Shown here in pieces: positions 30,960-39,776 of a stretch of DNA of 64,000 bases. A program made the position numbers and the translations under genes. Under the pieces are notes generated by a model. The model searched no databases, had not been told where the DNA came from, and saw nothing but the letters and a program-made list of their open reading frames with translations. Each line of letters opens with the position of its first letter. The stretch's first letter is position 1. Where the stretch lies: NCBI RefSeq assembly GCF_023715345.1, contig NZ_JAMBNY010000021.1, positions 1-64,000 of the forward strand, in the 5' to 3' direction. This DNA is from Paenibacillus camelliae (GTDB lineage: Bacteria > Bacillota > Bacilli > Paenibacillales > Paenibacillaceae).

Positions 30960-32345
30960 ATGGAATACCGTATTGAACGTGATACTATGGGTGAAATTCA
31001 AGTTCCAGCAGATAAGCTATGGGGAGCACAGACACAGCGTAGCCTACAAAACTTCAAGATCAGTGGTGAAAAGATGCCGCTTGAGGTTGTTTATGGAATG
31101 GCTATCGTGAAGAAGGCATCAGCGTTAGCTAATCAGCGTCTTGGTGTGCTTGATGCGGACAAGGCGGCCGTTATCGGTGAAGCGGTAGATGAGATTTTGG
31201 CTGGCCGATGGGATGATCAATTTCCATTAGTCGTATGGCAAACAGGCAGCGGCACACAGACGAATATGAATGTGAACGAGGTCGTTGCGCATCGTGCGAA
31301 TCAGCTGCTTGCTGAGCGCGGCAGTGAGCTGCGCATTCATCCTAACGATGATGTGAATCGCTCTCAAAGCTCTAATGATACATTCCCTGCTGCGATGCAT
31401 ATTGCTGGTGTTATCGCTGTGGAGGATCGTTTATTGCCAGCGATTGATGTGTTGAATAAAACGCTGAAAGCAAAAATAGAGGCATTCGATCACATTGTAA
31501 AGATTGGACGTACGCATCTGCAGGATGCAACGCCAATTACGCTCGGTCAAGAGATTAGCGGTTGGTCTGCTATGCTTGATAAGTCACGTGATATGATCGA
31601 ATATAGCGTAAACAGCATGCGAGAGCTTGCTCTAGGCGGTACAGCTGTAGGGACAGGCTTGAACGCTCATCCAGATTATGCGGTTGCGGTTGCTGAGGAA
31701 GTGACGAAGCTGACTGGCAAATCATTCGTTACTGCGAGCAACAAGTTCCATTCCTTAACGAGTCATGACCAAATGGTTTATACGCATGGTGCGATCAAGG
31801 CACTTGCTGCGGACTTAATGAAGATTGCGAACGATGTACGCTGGCTAGCTAGCGGTCCACGCTGTGGTATTGGTGAAATTACAATTCCTGAGAATGAGCC
31901 GGGCAGCTCCATTATGCCAGGTAAGGTGAATCCTACGCAAAGTGAAGCGATGACGATGGCAGTATGCCAGGTTATTGGTAATGATACAGCGATCGGAGTG
32001 GCAGCGAGCCAAGGTAACTTTGAGCTTAACGTATTTAAGCCAGTTATTCTGTACAACTTCCTGCAATCCGTAGCACTTCTAGCGGATTCTATGATTTCAT
32101 TCAATGATAATTGTGCGGTTGGCATTGAGCCGAATCTTGCAGTGATTGAACGCAATCTGGATCAGTCGCTAATGCTAGTTACTGCGTTAAATCCGCATAT
32201 CGGCTATGAAAATGCTGCTAAAATCGCTAAAACTGCACACAAGCAAGGCACAACGTTGAAGGAAGCAGCGGTTGCTAGCGGGCTGCTAACAGCAGAACAG
32301 TTTGATGAGTGGGTACGCCCGGAGAATATGATCGGCCGCAAGTAG
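30960..32345 (+). CDS. fumC: Fumarate hydratase, class II
   Basis: A 461-residue homotetrameric TCA-cycle enzyme interconverting fumarate and malate. N-terminus [33 protein letters not shown], the site containing [30 protein letters not shown] with the catalytic-site His, and the superfamily signature [15 protein letters not shown]. The length is standard. AAAGGGGAATG precedes ATG 30960. It is monocistronic with a clear terminator. Confidence 0.96.
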   Translation: MEYRIERDTMGEIQVPADKLWGAQTQRSLQNFKISGEKMPLEVVYGMAIVKKASALANQRLGVLDADKAAVIGEAVDEILAGRWDDQFPLVVWQTGSGTQTNMNVNEVVAHRANQLLAERGSELRIHPNDDVNRSQSSNDTFPAAMHIAGVIAVEDRLLPAIDVLNKTLKAKIEAFDHIVKIGRTHLQDATPITLGQEISGWSAMLDKSRDMIEYSVNSMRELALGGTAVGTGLNAHPDYAVAVAEEVTKLTGKSFVTASNKFHSLTSHDQMVYTHGAIKALAADLMKIANDVRWLASGPRCGIGEITIPENEPGSSIMPGKVNPTQSEAMTMAVCQVIGNDTAIGVAASQGNFELNVFKPVILYNFLQSVALLADSMISFNDNCAVGIEPNLAVIERNLDQSLMLVTALNPHIGYENAAKIAKTAHKQGTTLKEAAVASGLLTAEQFDEWVRPENMIGRK

Positions 32346-32408
32346 GCTTCTCGCCTTGAGTTGATCGTAGTGTCGTAGTGTAATGAATTATGAACGGGTA
32401 TGTTAATT

Positions 32409-32457
32409 AAGCAGGTGGAGCAAAATGATTCGTCATTTTGTACCATCTGCTTTTTTG
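32409..32457 (+). terminator. Rho-independent terminator of fumC
   Basis: AAGCAGGTGG with AGCAAAATGA pairs with TCATTTTG and CCATCTGCTT around TTCG; T6 follows. The next 175 bp (to 32635) show nothing I can name. Confidence 0.92.
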
Positions 32458-32635
32458 TTTGCTCTAGTGTTTATGGGTGGCGGATGTTCAAGGATACAGA
32501 TGAGAACGGCATGCATGTATTGGAGTCGAAGCAGATTGATGGAGTGAGTGAAGTAGCGCTCGTCGTGGCTGGTTTTAACGTGCTTGGTTTTAAGTGCTAG
32601 AATTTAAAGTGACTGGTTTAACGCTCCGAGCGCGG

Positions 32636-33153
32636 TTTTATGTGAAAAACCATATAAAGGTGAGTGGAATGGTGTGCGTCGTGCCATTTTATGTGAAATA
32701 TCATATAAAAGTGAGTAAAGTGACAGGGAAGGTGCTTGTTTTATATGAAAAACCATATAAAAGTGAGTTAAGTGGCGCGTTAGGTACCTGATTTATGTGA
32801 AAAATCATATAAAAGTGAGCGGAGTGGTGCGTTAGCCGCCTTTTTTATATGAAATATCATACAAAAGTGGGTAAAGTGGCGCTGAAGTTCCTGGTTAATA
32901 TGAAAAACCACACAAAAGCGAGTAAAGTAATGTGGTTAGTGCCTCGTTTATGTGAAATATCATACAAAAGCATGTGATGTGTTGCGCATCGCCTAGGTTT
33001 TATATGAAATATCATACAAAAGCATGTGATGTGTTGCGCATCGTCTAGGTTTTGTATGAAAAACCACACAAAAGTGAGTAAAGTGGAGAGGTAGGAGCCA
33101 GTTTCATATGAATAACCATACAAAAACCAAGTCAAGTGGCATGTGAGCGCCAG
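32636..33153. repeat. Ten tandem 52-bp units, each with a TTTATATG/CATATAAA dyad
   Basis: Unit starts fall at 32636, 32687, 32739, 32791, 32843, 32894, 32946, 32998, 33050 and 33102, a spacing of 51-52 bp. The best-conserved part reads TTTTATATGAAAAACC then ATATAAAAGTGAGTAAAGTG; its first 24 bp are an inverted repeat (TTTTATATG, 6 nt, CATATAAAA). The remaining ~15 bp vary but stay alike (for example GCGCGTTAGGTACC, TGCGTTAGCCGCC). Units 7 and 8 share GCATGTGATGTGTTGCGCATC. The period is not a multiple of three and the frames are not conserved, so it is non-coding. Neither a CRISPR array nor a known iteron. Confidence 0.93.
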
Positions 33154-33204
33154 CACTAGCCGTAAAGCGCAATTCAATTCATGCTTGAGATCAGCAGGGG
33201 ATTT

Positions 33205-33360
33205 AAGAGGTCGAAGAAGTACGCGTAGTGGTACGGAAAGTGTTCGCTAAGAAGCACGCGAAGTGGTACAGGAAGAGGTCGCGAAAAAGTACACGAAGAA
33301 GTACGTGAAGAGGTCGCGAGGTAGAAGTACGCGAAGAAGTACGTGAAGATGTACACCCTG
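33205..33360. repeat. 12-bp tandem repeat array
   Basis: About twelve degenerate copies of a 12-bp unit near GAAGAAGTACGC, sometimes GTGGTACGGAA or GAGGTCGCGA, begin about 50 bp after the 52-bp array. Short open frames run through it on both strands, but with no ribosome binding site and a repetitive Ser/Thr/Arg composition. Confidence 0.75.
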
Positions 33361-33496
33361 TGCACTTAACAGCGCATTTGCTCATACTCTCCCAGCCAGC
33401 CTCTCATACGCCTTACTACATTACACTGAAATGTACGGACCTCATCTACTATGCTAAAATAGACTAGGACGAATAAAGTGAAAAGTAGGTACGCAT

Positions 33497-35446
33497 ATGC
33501 ATTTATTATCTGTTGAACATATATCGAAAAGCTATGGAGAAAAGGTACTATTCGAGGACGTAAGCTTCGGAGTAGAGGAAGGCCAAAAGATCGGAATTAT
33601 CGGCGTGAACGGAACAGGGAAATCAACCTTGTTGAAGGTTATTGCTGGGATCGAGCCTGCTGATGAAGGAAAAGTCAGTATTGCTAATCACGCGGTTATT
33701 CGCATGCTAACGCAGGATCCACAATTCAAGGAAAGCGAGACTGCACTAGAGCATGTACTCGGAGGAGATTCGCCGCAATTCCAGGCTTATACGAAGTATC
33801 ATGAGGCGATGGAGCTCGTTGAGCTTAATCCGATGAATGAAGCAGCCCAGCAGCAGCTGATTGAAGCAAATGCACGGATGGATGAACTTGATGCTTGGAA
33901 GCTTGAAAGTGAAGCAAAGCAAGCTTTGAATAAGCTAGGCATTACAGAATGGGATAAGCCTGTTGCTCACATGTCGGGAGGGCAACGCAAGCGTGTCGCG
34001 ATGGCAGCCGCACTTGTGCTACCGTCAGACATCTTAATATTGGATGAGCCCACGAACCACATCGATAATGAATCGGTTCAATGGCTGGAGAGCATGCTTC
34101 AGAAGCGACGTGGTGCATTACTTATGATTACGCATGATCGTTATTTTCTTGATCGTGTAAGCAATCGCATACTTGAGCTGGATCAGGGAAGAGCATTTTT
34201 CTATGAAGCGAACTATAGTAAGTTTTTGGAGCTGAAGATCGACCGCGAGGATCGGGAGGCTGCAGCTGAATCAAAACGTCAAAACCTGCTGCGTAATGAG
34301 CTGGCTTGGATTCGACGTGGAGCAAAAGCTCGCACAACGAAGCAAAAAGCGCGCATTGAACGGTTCGAAAAGCTACAGGCAGCAGCGCCCAAGGAAGGCA
34401 ATGGGAAGATTGAGCTTTCAGTAGCATCAACGCGTCTCGGAAGAAAAATTGTTGAGATAGAGAACGTCAGCAAGAGCTATGGCGAGCGTCAGCTTATTCA
34501 AGATTTTAGCTATATCGCAACGCCTGGTGACCGTGTCGGTATTGTAGGACGAAATGGTGCTGGGAAATCTACACTGCTTAAAATGATCGGCGGCAGGCTA
34601 GAGCCAGACACAGGACGCATTGAGCTGGGAATGACCGTTAAGTTAGGGTGGTTCTCGCAGGAGCGCGAGGAAATGAATGAAAGCTTGCGTGTGTCTGAAT
34701 ATATTCGTGAAACAGCCGAGCAGGTTAAAACAGCTGATGGTACAACGATATCAGCTCGTCAGATGCTAGAACGCTTTCTGTTCAATTCGACCATGCAATG
34801 GACACCCATCTCCAAGCTCTCTGGAGGAGAAAAACGACGGCTTCAGCTGCTTCGAGTTTTGATGGAAGCACCGAATGTGCTTCTGCTGGACGAGCCGACG
34901 AATGATCTAGATATTGCTACACTGACAATTTTGGAGGATTATTTGGATGATTTTCCTGGCGTCGTGTTTGTTGTATCCCATGATCGATATTTCCTAGATC
35001 GTACGGTAGAGAAGATCATCGCATTTGAAGATAATGGAGAACAAGTTGTCCATACGGGGAATTATTCGGATTATGCGGAGTATGCAGCGAGTCGTGAGAA
35101 GACTAGTAAAGACAACAACCGTGGCTTGTCGAGCAGCAGTGCAGGAGCAAGTAAAGCTGAATCAGCTGAGTCTGAGGCTAAGAAGACTCGTCAACCGGAG
35201 CGTCAGCTGAAGATGTCCTATAAGGATCAGCGTGATTATGAGCACATCGAAGATTGGATAATGGAGGCTGAGCAGGAGCTAGAAGAGATAGCGGCACAGA
35301 TGGAGAAAAATGCATCATCTGCTGGTATGCTAATTGAGCTCACCGAAAAACAACAGGCTGCAGAGCAAAAGCTAGAGCAGTTGATGGATCGCTGGACCGA
35401 GCTAAATGAGCTAGCAGAGCAAATCGAAGCTCAGAAGAAGGGATGA
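33497..35446 (+). CDS. ABC-F family ATPase, Uup/YfmR-like
   Basis: A 649-residue soluble protein with two ABC domains and no membrane part. Domain 1: Walker A GVNGTGKST, signature MSGGQRKRVAMA, Walker B LILDEPTNHID. An interdomain linker of about 230-320 (RNELAWIRRGAKARTTKQKARI) follows. Domain 2: GRNGAGKST, LSGGEKRRLQLL, LLLDEPTNDLD. Residues from about 535 on are a low-complexity then coiled-coil C-terminal domain, as in Uup and YfmR. ABC-F proteins bind the ribosomal E site and relieve stalled translation; Uup/YfmR deal with difficult proline-rich stretches. It overlaps the FAH-family gene at its 3' end. The ribosome binding site is weak (AAGTAGG). Confidence 0.92.
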   Translation: MHLLSVEHISKSYGEKVLFEDVSFGVEEGQKIGIIGVNGTGKSTLLKVIAGIEPADEGKVSIANHAVIRMLTQDPQFKESETALEHVLGGDSPQFQAYTKYHEAMELVELNPMNEAAQQQLIEANARMDELDAWKLESEAKQALNKLGITEWDKPVAHMSGGQRKRVAMAAALVLPSDILILDEPTNHIDNESVQWLESMLQKRRGALLMITHDRYFLDRVSNRILELDQGRAFFYEANYSKFLELKIDREDREAAAESKRQNLLRNELAWIRRGAKARTTKQKARIERFEKLQAAAPKEGNGKIELSVASTRLGRKIVEIENVSKSYGERQLIQDFSYIATPGDRVGIVGRNGAGKSTLLKMIGGRLEPDTGRIELGMTVKLGWFSQEREEMNESLRVSEYIRETAEQVKTADGTTISARQMLERFLFNSTMQWTPISKLSGGEKRRLQLLRVLMEAPNVLLLDEPTNDLDIATLTILEDYLDDFPGVVFVVSHDRYFLDRTVEKIIAFEDNGEQVVHTGNYSDYAEYAASREKTSKDNNRGLSSSSAGASKAESAESEAKKTRQPERQLKMSYKDQRDYEHIEDWIMEAEQELEEIAAQMEKNASSAGMLIELTEKQQAAEQKLEQLMDRWTELNELAEQIEAQKKG

Positions 35447-35451
35447 CAAGC

Positions 35452-36069
35452 ATGAGAGTAGGAAACATTTATTGTGTGGGACGGAATTATCGCCTGCATG
35501 CTTTAGAGCTTGGTAATGAGGTACCCTCGTCTCCAATGATTTTTACAAAGCCGACGCATGCTCTAAGGCAGATGAATGGGCAGGAAATCGTCATTCCGAA
35601 GGATCGTGGCGAAGTCCATCATGAACTGGAGCTAGTGCTAAAAATTGGAGAGGGCTACTCATCCGGCATGACGCTTGAGCAAGCCGTTGATGCCTTCACT
35701 CTAGGGCTCGATTTAACACTGAGAGATGTGCAGTCTCAGCTTAAGCAGAAGGGTCACCCTTGGCTTGCTGCCAAAGGATTTAAAGGAGCTGCAACGATTG
35801 GCGAATGGTTGCCGTTTAAGTCAGCTGAAGAGATTGAGCAGGGTGAGTTTAAGCTGCTGCGTAATGATGAGCTAGCACAGATTGGCCAGCCGAAGGATAT
35901 GATCTTTAGCTGTAATGAGCTGATTCGTTTTATCGATGAGCAATATGGCTTAGGTGCCGGTGATTTAATCTATACAGGCACGCCAGCTGGAGTTGCCGCA
36001 CTGCATCCTAGCGATCAACTGCAGTGCTATTGGAATGGCGAGCTGCTTGGAAGCTGTACAATTAAATAG
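35452..36069 (+). CDS. Fumarylacetoacetate hydrolase family protein
   Basis: About 205 residues of the FAH C-terminal domain: IYCVGRNYRLHALELGNEVP, then MIFTKPTHAL, the metal-binding EVHHELELVLKIG (His-x-Glu-x-Glu), LGLDLTLRDVQ, and the closing YTGTPAGVAAL. Members hydrolyse or decarboxylate acylpyruvates and related oxoacids with Mg2+. I take ATG 35452, about 9 nt after AAGAAGGG; ATG 35443 would overlap the ABC-F stop but sits directly on that site. Probably cotranscribed with the ABC-F gene. Confidence 0.88.
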   Translation: MRVGNIYCVGRNYRLHALELGNEVPSSPMIFTKPTHALRQMNGQEIVIPKDRGEVHHELELVLKIGEGYSSGMTLEQAVDAFTLGLDLTLRDVQSQLKQKGHPWLAAKGFKGAATIGEWLPFKSAEEIEQGEFKLLRNDELAQIGQPKDMIFSCNELIRFIDEQYGLGAGDLIYTGTPAGVAALHPSDQLQCYWNGELLGSCTIK

Positions 36070-36106
36070 TTTCCCAAAAACATCATCATTAATCGTTAAA
36101 TTTCTA

Positions 36107-36142
36107 AAGACCGTTGCTATTGGGGCGGTCTATTTTTATTTT
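36107..36142 (+). terminator. Rho-independent terminator
   Basis: AGACCG pairs with CGGTCT around a short loop, then ATTTTTATTTT. Confidence 0.75.
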
Positions 36143-36282
36143 AAATGTGTAGAAATTTGTAATATACACTAAAAACTATATAGAAAATAGTTGAATTATA
36201 CATGTAGAAATTTCTGGTATTATTGTATTAAGCTATTACAAAAGTTATTTAGAATATAGTGAGAAAACGGGGGAGCACTGGA

Positions 36283-37272
36283 ATGAGCATTATATCTGTT
36301 GATGGTTTAACTAGAACATATCGTCAATATCGAAGATTTCCAGGAGTGATGGGATCGATTAGAAGTTTATTTACACGTGAATATACGGAAGAAACTGCAG
36401 TTAGAGAGCTAACGTTTTCTATTCAAGAAGGTGAAGCAGTAGGATATTTAGGTCCTAATGGTGCTGGAAAATCAACGATGATTAAAATGATGAGTGGAAT
36501 TTTAGTGCCTTCCTCAGGAGAACTGCATGTACTTGGTCAAGTACCTCATCAAGCGAGAAAAGAAAACTCGATGCAGATCGGAGTTGTTTTCGGGCAACGG
36601 AGTCAATTGTGGTGGGATTTGCCTGTAAAAGATTCATTTGATCTCCACAAATATATATATAAAATACCAGATGCTACATTTGAAAAAAACTTAACCTTTT
36701 GTTTGGAAATGCTAGCAATTAAAGATTTTATTGAGAAGCCAGTAAGGCAGCTTAGCTTAGGACAGCGCATGCGTGTAGAAATTGCCATGGCGCTGCTCCA
36801 TGATCCTAAAATATTGTTCCTCGATGAGCCGACGATTGGTCTTGATGTTATGGCGAAGGACCAGATCAGACAGTTTTTACGTACTGTTAATCGTGAAAAA
36901 AAAGTAACGATTGTACTAACGACGCACGATATGAAAGATATTGAAGAGATATGTCCGAGGATGATAGTTGTAAATAAAGGCGAGCTTGTCTATGACGGTT
37001 CTGTAGCAAAATTGCGCGAGAAATTAGGAAATGAAAGACAGGTTGTTATAGAGTTCCGTGAGGAGCCTGGAATAATCGATGTACAAGGAGTTACCTTGCT
37101 GCAAGAGGAAGGATTAAGAAAAACGTTTCTGTTCACTAGAAATGAATCCAGTGTGTTTGAACTTGTTAGTCAGATTGCAGCGAAGCATTACGTAGAAGAT
37201 GTTTCTATCGAGCATACGGATATAGAATCTGTCATTAGAAGGCTCTACCAGCAATTAGCTGCAAATCAATAG
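36283..37272 (+). CDS. ABC transporter ATP-binding protein of an ABC-2 exporter
   Basis: A 329-residue ATPase: Walker A GPNGAGKST, Q-loop VVFGQRSQLWWDLPV, signature LSLGQRMRVEIAMALLHDP, Walker B ILFLDEPTIGLD, switch TTHDMKDIEE. QRSQLWWDLP is typical of the ATPases paired with PF06182-type permeases. ATG 36283 lies 9 nt after GGGGGAG; an in-frame GTG at 36259 is less likely. It opens a three-gene operon with 19-bp gaps. Upstream is AT-rich and has TGTAGAAATTT twice (36148 and 36203), a possible regulator site. The cargo is unknown. Confidence 0.9.
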   Translation: MSIISVDGLTRTYRQYRRFPGVMGSIRSLFTREYTEETAVRELTFSIQEGEAVGYLGPNGAGKSTMIKMMSGILVPSSGELHVLGQVPHQARKENSMQIGVVFGQRSQLWWDLPVKDSFDLHKYIYKIPDATFEKNLTFCLEMLAIKDFIEKPVRQLSLGQRMRVEIAMALLHDPKILFLDEPTIGLDVMAKDQIRQFLRTVNREKKVTIVLTTHDMKDIEEICPRMIVVNKGELVYDGSVAKLREKLGNERQVVIEFREEPGIIDVQGVTLLQEEGLRKTFLFTRNESSVFELVSQIAAKHYVEDVSIEHTDIESVIRRLYQQLAANQ

Positions 37273-37291
37273 ATCGGATAGGGTGAGATGA

Positions 37292-38080
37292 GTGCGTACA
37301 TATATTAGTTTTTCAGCCAAAGCTTTCTCAAAGCAGCTTGCGTACCGTTCGGAAGTTTGGCTTCGCTTATTAGGTAATTTTGTTACGATCTTAATTCAAG
37401 CTGAGATATGGCGGGCGGTTATTGGCCACGGACATGTAGAAGGAATTACGGTAGAGCAGATGATCACCTACAGCATTATCAATACATTACTTATGTCGCT
37501 TTTATTACACGGTATAAGCGGTAAAGTAGATGAAAGCTTAAAATCGGGATCTATTGCGTCAGAATTAATTAAACCGATCTCGTATCCGTTATTTTTACTT
37601 TTTGATGAATTAGGCAATACGATCTATCAGCTTTTGTTTACCGTTTTTCCTACCTTCATTATTGCACTATTCTTTTTTGGAATGGTTCCGCCAGCCAGTT
37701 TAACACACTTCCTCGTCTTTTTAATAGCACTTTTAATAGCACTAATCATTTCATTTTTAATAGGTTATTTGATATCGTTGTTAGCATTTTGGTTTATGAA
37801 TCATTTTGCTCTTAGCTGGATGCTCAGAGGATTTATTACCATTTTTTCAGGAACCTTTTTGCCAATATGGTTTTTTCCTTCTTCATGGGTTACCGTAGCG
37901 AACCTATTGCCATTTCAATACATGGGGTATATCCCAGCGGCAATATATTTAGGAAGCATCCCTGTTCAAGAATTATTTATGATTATAGTTGCAGGTGGAG
38001 GATGGATTGTTGGATTGTTAATTTTAGTTCAGTTGCTTTGGACAAGAGCGGTGCGACGTTTGGTCGTACAAGGTGGATAA
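37292..38080 (+). CDS. ABC-2 family permease (PF06182-like), first subunit
   Basis: A 262-residue membrane protein with about six helices and the family N-terminus SFSAKAFSKQLAYRSEVWLRLLGN, then the conserved LKSGSIASELIKPISYPLFLL cytoplasmic loop. It starts at GTG 37292 shortly after GGGTGAG. It pairs with the next gene as a heterodimeric membrane channel for the ATPase upstream. The substrate class of this family is not well defined. Confidence 0.85.
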   Translation: MRTYISFSAKAFSKQLAYRSEVWLRLLGNFVTILIQAEIWRAVIGHGHVEGITVEQMITYSIINTLLMSLLLHGISGKVDESLKSGSIASELIKPISYPLFLLFDELGNTIYQLLFTVFPTFIIALFFFGMVPPASLTHFLVFLIALLIALIISFLIGYLISLLAFWFMNHFALSWMLRGFITIFSGTFLPIWFFPSSWVTVANLLPFQYMGYIPAAIYLGSIPVQELFMIIVAGGGWIVGLLILVQLLWTRAVRRLVVQGG

Positions 38081-38099
38081 TGAAATAAGGAGGAATTTT

Positions 38100-38894
38100 G
38101 TGACGTTTCGATTGTTTGGTAAACTTGTTCGTCTCTTGCTAAAGGAACGAATGGAATATCGAGGGGACTTTATCCTTTCAATATTTTCACAAATTGTTGC
38201 TTATGCTGGCGACTATATCGTCATATGGTTGTTTATTAAAAAATTTAATACGATTGCTGGCTGGACATGGCCAGAGATCGCCTTTTTATACAGTCTCGGC
38301 TTAATTACGTATGCGCTAGGTGCATCATTTTCATTTGTTCAAATGCGTGAGTTGGAAAATCAAGTAAAGAAGGGGACGTTTGACAGCTTGCTTATAAAGC
38401 CGGTTAATCCTTATTTTTATGTAATTAGTAGAGGGTTTAATTTAGCTTATATTGCTCACATCTCAATTTCAGGTTGTGTCTTAATCTGGGCAATGATTGA
38501 GTTAAATATGAATTGGACTATTAGTGATTATTTGTATCTGATACTAGTCATTATAAGTGGTGCGATGATACAGGCAGGGATTCTCACAGTGATCGGAGCC
38601 TTTTCTTTTATATGGGTGAGAACGAACTTTATGTTTACATTATTTTTCAGGTTAAAGGACTTTATTTCCTATCCACTTCCGATCTTTGGTACATTCATTC
38701 AAATTTTATTGACAGTTGTCATTCCATTAGCCTTCGTGAATTATTATCCAGCATCATACCTGATGTCCCATGATACGGTAATGTTGCCTATCTGGGCAAA
38801 GTGGTTCGTACCACTTGTTGGCTTATTATGCTACTGGGCTGGTTATAGATTTTGGATGTTTGGTGCTAATAAGTATCAAGGTGCAGGTGGTTAA
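38100..38894 (+). CDS. ABC-2 family permease (PF06182-like), second subunit
   Basis: A 264-residue membrane protein with the same plan as the preceding permease: KLVRLLLKERMEYRGDFILSI at the N-terminus and the loop NQVKKGTFDSLLIKPVNPYFYV matching LKSGSIASELIKPISYP. About six helices. GTG 38100 follows AAGGAGG by 6 nt, a clear start; the frame also opens at GTG 38073 inside the previous gene without a site. Last gene of the operon. Confidence 0.86.
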   Translation: MTFRLFGKLVRLLLKERMEYRGDFILSIFSQIVAYAGDYIVIWLFIKKFNTIAGWTWPEIAFLYSLGLITYALGASFSFVQMRELENQVKKGTFDSLLIKPVNPYFYVISRGFNLAYIAHISISGCVLIWAMIELNMNWTISDYLYLILVIISGAMIQAGILTVIGAFSFIWVRTNFMFTLFFRLKDFISYPLPIFGTFIQILLTVVIPLAFVNYYPASYLMSHDTVMLPIWAKWFVPLVGLLCYWAGYRFWMFGANKYQGAGG

Positions 38895-38903
38895 CGAAAC
38901 ATA

Positions 38904-38991
38904 AAATGCCATAGCAGGTGCATATATAGGCTGTATTGCTCGCATATCACTTGCTTGCAATACAGCCCTTGTGCACATAGCTATGGCATTG
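38904..38991. terminator. Nested long hairpin between convergent genes
   Basis: AATGCCATAGC pairs with GCTATGGCATT; inside, GTGCA pairs with TGCAC and GGCTGTATTGC with GCAATACAGCC. The T tract is poor on both sides, so it may be a processed or structural element rather than a classic terminator. Confidence 0.6.
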
Positions 38992-39019
38992 TTCATTTAT
39001 AATTTGAGAGGAAAAATTT

Positions 39020-39454
39020 TTATGCGTTAAATGCAGATAGCATCCATACATGCTTCTCTAGCGACGTATGAATCGCAAGCAGCATGTCAGCAGTCGTTTC
39101 ATCGCCCGCTTGCTGTGCAACCTCCATGCCTTCCTTTAACTCACCGATAATTAGTGTGTAGTCTTTAATTAATTGGCTAACCATCTCTGTTGCTGTCTCG
39201 TTACCGAGTGCTTCCTTAACGCTGGAGTTTTCCAGATAGTCTACCATTTTAGCAAGTGGTTGGCCTTTAACGGCTAGTAAGCGCTCTGCGAGTTCATCAA
39301 TATGAAGCGCGGCTTCCTCATACAGCTCCTGAAATTTCTCATGTAGTGTAAAGAACTGCGTGCCTTTAACATACCAGTGGTAGTTATGAAGCTTTACGTA
39401 TAGCACGCTCCAGTTTGCAATTTGACGGTTAAGCTGTTGTTGAATTGTATTCAT
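39020..39454 (-). CDS. dps: Dps-type ferritin-like protein
   Basis: A 144-residue mini-ferritin. The ferroxidase site between subunits is visible as [36 protein letters not shown], carrying the His, Asp and Glu ligands. Dps dodecamers store iron, consume hydrogen peroxide and, in some species, coat DNA. GGAGGAATT precedes ATG 39454. A promoter overlapped by a PerR-like box lies about 165 bp upstream, matching the peroxide control of Bacillus mrgA. Confidence 0.93.
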   Translation of the reverse strand: MNTIQQQLNRQIANWSVLYVKLHNYHWYVKGTQFFTLHEKFQELYEEAALHIDELAERLLAVKGQPLAKMVDYLENSSVKEALGNETATEMVSQLIKDYTLIIGELKEGMEVAQQAGDETTADMLLAIHTSLEKHVWMLSAFNA

Positions 39455-39614
39455 ATAAATTCCTCCATTCGTCTTACAAGCTTATTTTCAATAGTTCGTG
39501 ACCATTATGATGGAACGGCAGGATCATGCCCAGTTCGCATATCTCTCTCAAGTTTTAACGAAAAAGATGAATTCCATACATAAGATGATTTAATAGTTTG
39601 TATTTATTACTTAT

Positions 39615-39648
39615 TTATAATTATTACAAATAAGCAATAGAAAGTCAA
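39615..39648 (-). promoter_or_regulatory. dps promoter overlapped by a PerR/Fur-type box
   Basis: Minus strand: TTGACT (39648-39643), 17-nt spacer, AATAAT (39625-39620). The box reads TTATAATTATTACAA on the plus strand at 39615-39629, one mismatch from the PerR consensus TTATAATNATTATAA, and covers the -10. About 165 nt of leader separate it from dps. Confidence 0.68.
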
Positions 39649-39699
39649 CCTTTTTCTGAAAAATAAGGAGAGCTTGCCATTATTCTAACACTAGAAGCT

Positions 39700-39748
39700 T
39701 AAAAAAGCCGTACCTGCAACTGTTACAATAGAGCAACAATTGAGGTAC
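39700..39748 (-). terminator. Terminator of the GH15 gene
   Basis: On the minus strand GTACCT and AGGTAC bracket an inner stem (TTGTT with AACAG), followed by GGCTTTTTT. It lies about 30 bp past the hydrolase stop. Confidence 0.75.
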
Positions 39749-39776
39749 AGCTATATATGTCTAATTGGTGAATGGA

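Noticed and set aside
32400..32791. Two small plus-strand frames after fumC
   Set aside because: The first covers the fumC terminator and the second the repeat array; neither has a ribosome binding site.
32636..33153. CRISPR array
   Set aside because: Spacing is regular, but the supposed spacers are only about 15 bp, resemble one another, and the repeats are degenerate. No cas genes are near.
33174..33385. Short minus-strand frames rich in Ser/Thr/Arg/Phe
   Set aside because: They run through the 12-bp tandem array and have no ribosome binding site; composition follows the repeat.
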